Positions 1 to 6,952 of a DNA stretch of 10,841 bases are shown piece by piece. A program made the position numbers and the translations under genes. The stretch spans positions 5,188-16,028 of the forward strand of contig WKLE02005392.1 in the NCBI GenBank assembly GCA_014885115.2. The letters run 5' to 3'. The DNA comes from Asterionellopsis glacialis. Taxonomy: Eukaryota; Bacillariophyta; Plagiogrammaphyceae; Rhaphoneidales; Asterionellopsidaceae. A model generated the notes under the pieces. The model was not told where the DNA came from and did no database searches. It saw only the letters and a list, made by a program, of their open reading frames with translations. Numbering within the stretch: position 1 is the first letter of the stretch; each line of letters opens with the position of its first letter.

Positions 1-410
1 TGAAAAGCCTTTCTCGTTGAATTTGGATCATGAAAGGTTTTCATACCCTTCCACGTACTGGATTCATGTAAGCACAACAGATAGATCCTTAGTACTGGTG
101 TCAAATATGTCTAGGACAATCTCAAGATAGTTCTTTGTCCTACTCAATTGGTATCCTACAGATAGCATGTTTACGAAATCTTGGTAGACTTCATAGCCGT
201 CCTTGCCTTCACCTCTTGAACACCAAAATTTTCCCCGGAGACATCACCAAAATTTCGATTGGCATCACATCTACGACATAAATATTTTTCTGGTGAGAAA
301 TTCTTGCCCACTCACACATCATTCGAGCAAACCATTCAAGGCACCGATATTAAAGAAATCAACTTGGACGTTCCAATACATCCATTGCTTCTCAAGCATC
401 TTCATAATCA
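1..410. other. AT-rich upstream region without a supported gene
   Basis: No ATG-initiated reading frame here looks like a gene. A frame open from 203 to 544 begins only at TTG and overlaps the more gene-like frame starting at 411, so it is taken as a shadow. A short direct repeat, CACCAAAATTTT-like, occurs twice near 219-262. An in-frame TAA at 405-407 closes the frame just before the ATG at 411. The stretch probably contains the promoter and 5' leader of the gene at 411, but no core promoter element can be pointed to with confidence. Confidence 0.5.
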
Positions 411-767
411 ATGATACAAGATCCGTACGTAAAGTCATCAAGCATGAAGAACAGTACTCTGACAATCAAGCAAATAACAACATTGCCTCTGCCAGAATCA
501 CCATCACAACAAGAAAGACGACCTCCGACACCGAGTATGAATAGCAAGATACAAAACCACCACCACTATCGTTGCAATACACCACCGCCAAGTCCAAGAC
601 CACTGGGAATGCAAAGAAGCAGAAGTGACGATGATGATTCGTCTCTTGGAAGTTATAAAGATGACGCACTACAATCGACAAATCCTCAATCACTGCCAGA
701 TGAATTCGATATTTTCAAGTCAAAAGGATCAGAAGACGGTTTGTTTGGATTGGCCTTCTTGTCGTAG
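411..767 (+). CDS. Small disordered protein with C-terminal EDGLFGLA motif (copy A)
   Basis: I do not recognise this 118-residue protein and assign no function. It is hydrophilic with no membrane segment. Residues 25-65 are Pro/Ser-rich (LPLPESP, RRPPTPS, TPPPSPRP), an Arg/Ser stretch RSRS (69-72) runs into DDDD (73-76), and the acidic/aromatic LPDEFDIF (95-102) follows. It ends with EDGLFGLA at 108-115, three residues before the stop. The same octapeptide sits near the end of the protein at 2163-2537, which has a similar layout, so the two are probably paralogues. An in-frame TAA at 405-407 makes ATG 411 the earliest unspliced start. ATG 444 has a better context (A at -3) and would give a 107-residue product. 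An upstream exon cannot be excluded. The plus frame is preferred over the antisense frame because it is open over the whole length, while the antisense frame through the motif is short. Confidence 0.6.
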   Translation: MIQDPYVKSSSMKNSTLTIKQITTLPLPESPSQQERRPPTPSMNSKIQNHHHYRCNTPPPSPRPLGMQRSRSDDDDSSLGSYKDDALQSTNPQSLPDEFDIFKSKGSEDGLFGLAFLS

Positions 768-2162
768 GTAGCAAAAAGAAAAAAAAGAAAAAAGAAGCCC
801 TTTGTATATTGAAATATATTAACAAAAACATGTTTTCCGAAATAAGAAGAAACAAGTTGAAAATTCATGATGTAATAAATAAGCTACTAATTTATTTGAA
901 TGCCTTTTCTTGCTAAATTTATGCGAAGACCTTAGGAGGAATTCTGAAGCAGTGTTGCTAAACAACCCTTGATAAAATATTGAAAGTGGATAAGTAAAAC
1001 ATTCAAGAAGAACGAATTTCAACCAGTTTCATCAGAAACTATTCTCCATGATATTGTTTAGTTTCGAATAATTCATGTATTTTACATCATGAGATACTTT
1101 GAAACACAAAACGGGAAAAAACAACGTACTACCACGATCCTCTAGGTATCCATTTTGAATCACTTCTGAACCAGACAGGCATAAATTTTGGGTTGAACAA
1201 CTGATCCGTACGTTAAAGTGGCGTTAATTGAATGCCAAAAATTTCTCATCGAGACCTTATTCCCGCCAGTTTTATGGTCATATAATGTCATTTGTAATGT
1301 TTTCTATTGTATCTTTAGGTATCTCGTTCACTCCATACGGACTTCTTAAGATGCAAACGGGATCGACCACAATGATCCCTAATTATTAGAGTACATATGA
1401 AATGATAGTAGCCACCTATAAATAACCACATTTATCCCCTACCTGTCCAACAGCAAAATAGGCGGATCACAAAAGAAAGGATTCGATTATTGGAATATTT
1501 TTTGCAGTACAGGGTACTCGCAAGATGCTATACTAGGCCTACTGAATACCAGGTAGTCTGGTCCTTTTCGTTTCCTATTTATGTATTGCGTAGTGTAGGT
1601 ATACATCCATTCCGTTACCGGGGTTTCCCGCCTCGCGAATCGCGAGGCCTCCATGCAAGAACTCTGTCTTTCGCATGCTAACATTATTTTTTATTACAGG
1701 TACTGTATTTACATTCATATCAATACAATTCTACTACGACAATGTTGGTGTGATCTGTTGTCTGCCGTATCATGAATTTTAGTTCACTGGCAGTATAAAG
1801 TGTAGACGTAGCACCGGACGCACTTGGCTGTGTCTGCAGTCGTGAAGGATCGTGCCTTAGGTCGACGGTTTCAATCGTGAGTGACTCTGGATTCCCGTTT
1901 CTTGTCTGGCAGAGATCTTTTCGGGATTGGAGGTCCTTATGCAAAAAGAGAAGACACCACAAAAAACGGTTTTCATCTTCTTGTACAGGCACTGTCTCTG
2001 TCGCAGACTCCAAACAACAAGTTGCACAAACATCTGCCAAAAAAAACGAGGACTGCTGCACTCATACCAAGTACTATCTTGTGACGAACACTTTAGGAAG
2101 TACAGCACACCATCAAACAAAATACTTTAACGAAGAAAGATACACTAGAAATTAAGGAAATC
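768..2162. other. Long AT-rich intergenic region between the two paralogues
   Basis: No supported gene is visible in about 1.4 kb. From 768 to about 1490 the sequence is very AT-rich with A and T runs. Between 1490 and 1684 both strands are open for about 63-65 codons, but the plus frame starts at TTG and the peptides are not gene-like. This part contains a CG-rich palindrome (1630-1648), a palindrome TACCAGGTA at 1547-1555 and a small hairpin TACAG-GTA-CTGTA at 1695-1707. A TATAAAG at 1794-1800 could be a TATA-type element for the gene at 2163, which would give a long leader. That leader would carry an out-of-frame ATG at 1939 opening a 63-codon frame. From about 1800 to 2060 the composition is less AT-rich, consistent with a transcribed leader. 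Confidence 0.4.
1630..1648. repeat. Perfect CG-rich palindrome
   Basis: GCCTCGCGA-A-TCGCGAGGC consists of two perfect 9-bp arms around a single base. It is far richer in G+C and CpG than the surrounding spacer. It could be a protein-binding site, a cruciform-forming site or a remnant of a mobile element. No flanking terminal repeats or target duplication were recognised. The function is unknown. Confidence 0.6.
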
Positions 2163-2537
2163 ATGCCAAACAAATCAACAAAGCCACCACTGTCACCCTT
2201 ATCCACAAAGAGAAGCAGGGAGGTCGTTTCCAAAAATTCAAGAAAATTGAAACGTGCAAACAAGAGCTCATCGAATAATTCACCTCTTCCTCCACCTCCA
2301 CCACCTCCACCACTTCTATCGCAATCAAAGTCGAAACAACAAGCGACACAGGAAAATCGTGATGACGATGAAGTTCTTGATTTCCTTATCCCGCTACAAA
2401 CACAAAGGAGTAAACAGGAAGAATGGAGTTTTGATCTAGAAGAAGATGATGACCAATACACCGACACTGAGGAAGGATTGTCATCATCATTAGAAGATGG
2501 CTTATTTGGATTAGCCTTAGTTGACAACTCATATTGA
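2163..2537 (+). CDS. Small disordered protein with C-terminal EDGLFGLA motif (copy B)
   Basis: This is a 124-residue protein of no family I recognise. The N half is basic and resembles a nuclear-localisation stretch (KRSRE at 16-20, KLKRANK at 28-34). Residues 43-50 are eight consecutive prolines encoded by a CCT/CCA trinucleotide tract. RDDDEVLDFLIPL (66-78), EEW (86-88) and DLEEDDDQ (91-98) form an acidic part with a few aromatic or aliphatic residues, a pattern seen in activation-type segments. EDGLFGLA occupies 111-118, six residues from the end. Only the order of elements and the terminal motif are shared with the gene at 411-767. Over the motif (GAA to GCC) the two DNAs differ at four positions, all synonymous in this frame. 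ATG 2163 has A at -3 (ATCATGC). An antisense frame over 2093-2584 is longer, but its peptide is a Ser/Cys/Phe/Gly shadow of this one. A nuclear or regulatory role is a guess only. Confidence 0.65.
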   Translation: MPNKSTKPPLSPLSTKRSREVVSKNSRKLKRANKSSSNNSPLPPPPPPPPLLSQSKSKQQATQENRDDDEVLDFLIPLQTQRSKQEEWSFDLEEDDDQYTDTEEGLSSSLEDGLFGLALVDNSY

Positions 2538-3180
2538 AATGTACATCTAAGTGAAAAAATAGTGGAAGATTCATAATGTTCCATGTATAAATATATAGAA
2601 AAATGTGAAATGCTACAAAAGATTTCAATGGATATGTTGCCAATACCAGGCCCAGCTACGTCTATTACACATCTATCAACACGTTGTACTTATCGACTGT
2701 GGTGTTTCTCCCTCATCTAACAGTCAGCTGAAAAGAGGGTGCATTTTTCAAATCGCGAAGACCAAACTTCGGAGGAGCTATTATCAACTTATCAACTTCA
2801 TATTTTATTAATGGAATATTGACTGTATCGTAGAATACCTAAAAATCAATGATCCACCAATCAAATTATCGGTATTGTAAGTGAGTAGTTGTTAGAGCAT
2901 GAGAGGCCAGAATCTCGCCAAGTTGCGCACTCAGGTCAATCATACTACAATTGTTTCAAAAGCAACAAACGAAGAATAGATTTGCCTAAAAGTCGAAAAG
3001 ACGGTTGTAATTATAAATCAGAACTTAATTGGAGCATTTTCTCTATTTCTATTGTACAAAAGAAAATTCTGATTCAAAAATAACCAAAGGTTCAAAGATG
3101 TAAAAGTGTGTTATGCTGTTTCTTGTGCACAACATGCATTGCAGCAAAACCTAATAGCATCGTGATCTTGTTGCAAATAA
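2538..3180. other. Convergent intergenic region
   Basis: This separates the 3' ends of the plus-strand gene at 2163 and the minus-strand GLTP-like gene. Open frames at 2605-2811 and 2889-3083 start only at GTG or TTG and give unconvincing peptides. It presumably holds the 3' UTRs and polyadenylation signals of both genes, but no diagnostic signal was identified. A degenerate tRNA-like stretch near 2885-2945 was considered and rejected. Confidence 0.5.
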
Positions 3181-5805
3181 TTATACTTTTGTAGGATCGT
3201 CCATATCAAGCTCATCAAAGAGATCTGCCAAATCGTTCAAAAGAGGTTCTGCCATTTTCAAATAATTTACAATGTGTTTGTGGGCATCCTTAGACATTTC
3301 TTTTGACACATATTGGTCCAATTCTTCACCTTCCAATGATATTGTATTTTCACCACCTGAACTATCTCCTCCTCGCACATTCATATTTTTATTGTCCTTG
3401 GAATTAGACTTCTTGTCAAAAATGTTAACAATATTGCCCACAAGCTTGTCCCATTCACCACCAATATGTTTGCCAAGCTTGTCCCACTCCTGTGCAACAT
3501 GGTTTCCAAACCTTTCAAGTGGGTTGGAATCCTCGTCGCCGTTATCAACATTGGCAGTGTCATCGCAGACGGGTTCATCCGTGGTTTCTGTTCCAGCTTC
3601 TTCGACTACACCAGGTTCCTCAGTAGAGACGCTGAATTCATCAGGAATATCAGCTATATCGTCATTTTCAACACTCTCCACTGGTTCTTCTTCCTGATCC
3701 TCTTCTTCAACGGGCATGTTCTTAGCAGCCTCCAACACTTCTTGAAGGTAGTGTGGGTTCATTACTTTGTAAATAAGTTCAACTTGAGGAGCTGCCTGGA
3801 AGGAATAGGTAAAAATCTTTTGTACAGCCCATCCGTGATATTTGTCATACACTTCAGCATAAGCAGCTGCTACAGCTTGAGATGCATCGGGATATACATC
3901 GGGTACTTGTAACACGTTGGCAAATACTTTGGTCTGGTAGTATAACTGACGTCGAACCCACAAGAGGCCCATTGCAGCAGTCTTTTCTTTAAGTTTGGGT
4001 AACTTTGGATGAACTTCCAACTCCTTTTCGTGCACCAGCAATTCTCGGAGTGTGGGACTTCGTAATGGCTCAGTATCCTCTGATTCACCTTCAAAGGATG
4101 CTTGCATTTGCTGAATTTGTCGTTGATGTTCAATCCAGTCATGAACAGCATTTTCAATCTTAACAATGTTTTGAACAACATCTTTATGGCCCAAGTTCAT
4201 TCCCACTGCGTATCCCTTGTATCCATCAGGGACTTGACGCAAAACTCTCCATTCGGCAAAGATCCTCATTGCAGCACAAAATTGGAGTGTATCTACGTCA
4301 CCACCACCAAGGTCATCTGCACCTTCTCTCTGCTTGGTTTTTGCTGGGAGGACATCTTTACCTCGCGATCTTTTCTGTGCAGCATCCATAGCAGCTACAA
4401 CCTTTTTCATTCTGGGAGAAAGAGTACTATAGAATCTGGTCTCATCAAATCCTTCACGATGGGCTTCAATTGCATATTCAAAGGCAGTAGTCACATCCGA
4501 TAGAGTCATGTCTGAAATGTCCTCGTGAGACAAAAACGGCTCAGCAGTGGACAATGCTGGTGTCGGTGGAACTTTGGGTTTCTTATTTTTGATTTGATGA
4601 ATGACACTGCTAGAAATTTGTGCTTCCTTCGATCCACCACGAGGAATATTGAGAGCAGTCTTGGTTGTCGTGTCATAACCAAAAGCATCGTAGACCTGAT
4701 CGACGACACTTGTGAGCGTTGGCAGCCAGCCTCCTTTATTTTGCACGTCCCAATGCTCCTCTCTTCTTAAATCAACTCCACCAGTAAAAGGTAGAATTGG
4801 ACTGAGTGCTGTGGTAACAGACGAAATGGCTGCCGATCCCAGCCCCATGCGATTACGTTGCGGAAGAGGCGAGTGGCTATTTTTATAGGAAAATGGTGGT
4901 CTGATTACATCTGCTGAGAGAGAGTCATATTCCCACGGGGCTTCCAATTGATGAAGTTGAGCATGTACCGATCCAAGAGCAAAATTGGAAAGCGTCACAA
5001 TGAGAAGCATCATGACTGACAAATACCCAACCGCTCTGGGACCACGAATCATATTCCAAATGGTAATGGTGGCCCTGGTCGATGAGGACGATAGTTCACT
5101 AGCAGCTTCCGAAGCTGCTCTACTGCAGTCCGAATGACGGCTAATGTCCAATTCGTCCTCAAACTCCGGGAATGATAATTCAGGAAGATTCCTTCTCGAT
5201 CGTCGCCTGATGAGGAGAGAGCAAAGCGATCAGTAACGTCCAGGTTGTCAAAAACAAAAGAGAGAAATTCAAGGGTTGACAGTGCCGTTAGTAAAAGAAG
5301 AGTGGCGTCAGAAAGCCTCAACACACGTCAGATCAAAAAATTGCAACCAGACAAGGCCATCCAGCCAATCTAGTGATTACAAGCACTTGTGAGGAAAAAC
5401 ACGTCATAGGGCGAATATCAGGTAGGATTTGTACTGCAAAATCACTTTGAATTCATAACAGATCACTCCCGCAGTGACACCGAAGTGTCAGCAGCGTAAC
5501 CTCATAACCTATTATTGAATTCGTTTGCGCCGAAACTCCGATGCTTTGACGCGGCAACGAAGCAACCAAGAATGACATGACTACGGAACTTACCGAACGC
5601 TAAATCGACCGGCATGAGCATCGTAGCTAAACTTCGATGCTATCACGTTATTCTCTAATTTGTTGTGCTTGACAAGGTTATCTTGTGAAAGTTTTTTCAG
5701 TGCTGCAAAATCTAAAGAACGCACTTTTCGAATCATGGATGACTGTGACTGGTCACCGCGTTCTTGCGTTCTATCGGCATGGGATTGATACTGATTTTTG
5801 TACAT
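3181..5805 (-). CDS. Membrane-anchored glycolipid transfer protein (GLTP) domain protein, two exons
   Basis: GLTP-fold proteins bind a glycosphingolipid head group and move the lipid between membranes. The model joins 5805-5594 and 5206-3181 (745 residues). Residues 1-122 are polar, with RRRSRR at 71-76 and a Ser-rich stretch at 98-117. A hydrophobic segment spans 129-150 and is followed by VHA. The fold runs about 374-559 plus 700-745. DVVQNIVK (413-420) keeps the Asp-x3-Asn-x2-Lys head-group site, LRELLVHEKE follows at 457-466, LLWVRR keeps Trp487, and KYHGWAVQKIF keeps His528. Trp at that position is GLTP-like rather than ceramide-1-phosphate-transfer-like. An acidic segment (570-632) and an EWDKL repeat (644-665) separate the final helix, which ends in Lys-Val as human GLTP does. 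Known GLTPs are about 210 residues and cytosolic, so the anchor and insert are unusual. If exon 1 is wrong, ATG 5052 (Met123) gives a 623-residue protein with a signal peptide cleaved after VHA. Either way the fold would be lumenal. Confidence 0.85.
3424..3489 (-). repeat. Tandem 33-bp repeat encoding two 11-residue EWDKL units
   Basis: On the minus strand, 3489-3457 and 3456-3424 encode EWDKLGKHIGG and EWDKLVGNIVN, back to back. The units match at 22 of 33 bases, including a shared TGGGACAAGCTTG. They sit in the insert before the last GLTP helix. An 11-residue period with alternating Trp/Leu/Ile and charged residues suits an amphipathic helix, but lipid binding is inferred, not shown. Confidence 0.75.
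5207..5593 (-). other. Predicted phase-2 intron of the GLTP-like gene
   Basis: On the minus strand the donor is TTCG|GTAAGT (first intron base 5593). The acceptor is CTCTCTCCTCATCAG|G (last intron base 5207), preceded by TTACTGAT as a plausible branch site, with a TACTAAC further upstream. The upstream frame from ATG 5805 reads ...FSV and then stops in the TAA of the donor itself, as expected if the donor is real. The split codon CG|G restores Arg and joins the open frame RRSRRNLPELSFPEFEDEL, which has no ATG of its own until 5052. At 387 bp this is longer than the RRP12 introns. It also contains the hairpin TGACAC-CGAA-GTGTCA at 5475-5490. Confidence 0.7.
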
Positions 5806-6054
5806 GACGTCCCTTGTAACTGAATGGTTTATCGGTGTCGACGTCGGATAATTCTATGGTCAGCGTTTTGAAAGCGAAGTTTGATTTTTTTCGGCAGATC
5901 AAAAGATATATTTTGAGACGGGTTTGAAAAAGCCGTGGTGTTCTCCGATCGCTTGTTTTGTCTCTCCGCGTCGTCTTGATGTTTGATGTCGCGTTCTCAA
6001 GTTTTGTAGGGAACCTTTCCTCCTGCTTGTCACATACTAGTACCCACTGCAGTA

Positions 6055-6085
6055 AATTTCCTACCTGGTACTAGACCAGGAAATT
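6055..6085. repeat. Imperfect hairpin with an embedded TACCTGGTA palindrome
   Basis: AATTTCC (6055-6061) and TGGT (6066-6069) can pair with ACCA (6075-6078) and GGAAATT (6079-6085). This leaves a four-base bulge TACC and a five-base loop. It lies in the divergent promoter region about 250 bp upstream of the GLTP-like start codon. The role is unknown. It could be a regulatory palindrome or a fold in a long 5' leader. Confidence 0.4.
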
Positions 6086-6294
6086 GAATTGAGAGTTCTT
6101 TCCGCAGTGCTCCCGGTATAGATTTTTCTTGTGGAGAACAAAGCTGAGGTTTGGGAGAGATTTTGTGTACTAATTCCACTCGTAGAATCCTACCGTTGCA
6201 CCCGTTCGATTTTCTTACTTAAGATAGTATTGATCTTCATTCCGAATTTATATTTTATTAGCTTTTCGAGAAGCGTTGAAGTTTTTATTATTTT

Positions 6295-6507
6295 ATGGAC
6301 AGTTTTCAATTGGCTCAGGCAGATGGTTTCACTTCAATCCCAGTTCATAATTCTGGTTATTTAAGCGATACAAGTTGGCCAGGCAAGGTGCGTAATCCAA
6401 AACAACATAATAATTATAATAATGAGCATAACAAGCATAACAAAACAATTCTGAATTCGTCCGTTCGTAATATTCCTGGCAAAATAAATCGAGCTGGTTC
6501 TACGTAG
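6295..6507 (+). CDS. Doubtful small ORF, Asn/His-rich
   Basis: A 70-codon ATG frame lies in the divergent intergenic region. The N-terminal third (MDSFQLAQADGFTSIPVHNS) reads like ordinary protein. Residues from about 38 to 50 are Asn/His/Lys-rich and come from AT-rich simple sequence, including the tandem AGCATAACA at 6424-6441. No domain is recognisable, and the start context is weak (T at -3). An AAG|GTGCGT at about 6385-6393 could be a splice donor, which would make this a 5' exon of a longer transcript running toward RRP12, but no acceptor can be chosen. It may well be non-coding. Confidence 0.2.
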   Translation: MDSFQLAQADGFTSIPVHNSGYLSDTSWPGKVRNPKQHNNYNNEHNKHNKTILNSSVRNIPGKINRAGST

Positions 6508-6952
6508 TGCGCTTTATTTCTGTGTTTTCGAAATCGCCAAGGTTGCGTCATATTTACCGACCGTTATGGTTGCTATGTTGTATGATATGCACGAAGACAC
6601 ATCGTAGGGAAGCTCGCAACTCTAGTTTCTAGAGACTTATTATACCAAGTATTTACCAGGTATTATACACACAGAAGGAGACCGTCGCTATTCCAGCAGT
6701 AATTAGTCCGCTGAATCGATTGTGAAAGCCTGCCCTTCGCTCGGCAGAATTTTTGAGGACCATCCATGAGAAATGTTGTTTGTGTTTTTTTGTCATCTTT
6801 CCATCCCACCGAGAGAGTCCCAGGAAAGCTGCGAAACGCCAAAAGAACAATTCCCACGCAAGGACATCGCCGCGGCAAGAACAACATCTACCGGACCAAG
6901 TCAAAAGGATTTTTTTCTCTTTCAAAAGTCACAAAAGTCGATAGACGGCATC

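Larger units (their letters stand above)
5806..6952. promoter_or_regulatory. Divergent intergenic region between the GLTP-like gene and RRP12
   Basis: About 1.1 kb separates the two start codons, so promoters for both directions must lie here. No clear TATA box or initiator stands out. Structures seen are an imperfect hairpin at 6055-6085, copies of the palindrome TACCWGGTA at 6062-6070 and 6654-6662, a small hairpin CTCTAG-TTT-CTAGAG at 6620-6634, and a pyrimidine tract TTTTTTCTCTTTC near 6911-6923 just before the RRP12 start. ATGs at 6766 (out of frame, closing at 6960 across the RRP12 start) and 6773 (in frame with RRP12) lie upstream of 6953. If a transcript begins upstream of them they could act as an upstream ORF and an alternative start. 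A 5' UTR intron ending at the CAAAAG after the pyrimidine tract is also possible. Confidence 0.5.

Noticed and set aside
203..544. 113-codon plus frame overlapping the gene at 411
   Set aside because: It starts at TTG with no ATG near the start, has no recognisable feature, and overlaps the frame carrying the conserved EDGLFGLA motif.
420..1214. Repeated GATCCGTACGT at 420-430 and near 1204-1214
   Set aside because: An 11-base match between two sites in 10.8 kb is expected by chance, and the flanks differ.
1487..1684. Frames open on both strands (about 63-65 codons each)
   Set aside because: Short, with no domain or low-complexity signature. The plus one begins at TTG. Mutual openness over about 200 bp is not unusual.
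1720..2155. Several overlapping frames of 67-113 codons on both strands upstream of the gene at 2163
   Set aside because: They start at GTG or TTG, except one internal ATG at 1939. The peptides are not gene-like. The stretch is more likely a leader of the gene at 2163.
2093..2584. 163-codon ATG frame on the minus strand across the small gene at 2163-2537
   Set aside because: The peptide (poly-Gly, Ser/Cys/Phe-rich) is what the reverse of a Pro/acidic/Gln-rich coding frame gives. In the paralogue at 411-767 the corresponding minus frame is short, while the plus frame is open throughout.
2885..2945. tRNA-like stretch (TAGTTGTTAGAGCA resembling an A box, GAGA/TCTC stem, GGTCAATC resembling a B box)
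   Set aside because: The B box lacks a T, the anticodon loop has eight bases with no T at position 33, no T-stem or acceptor stem pairs, and the D arm is short. At best this is a decayed tRNA pseudogene; chance is as likely.
5049..5324. 91-codon minus frame with a hydrophobic start over the GLTP-like intron and exon 2 boundary
   Set aside because: It starts at GTG, is in a different frame from the GLTP-like protein, and overlaps its coding sequence. The hydrophobicity comes from the pyrimidine-rich intron end.
6653..6925. 90-codon minus frame before RRP12
   Set aside because: It starts at TTG, has no recognisable feature, and lies opposite the RRP12 leader.
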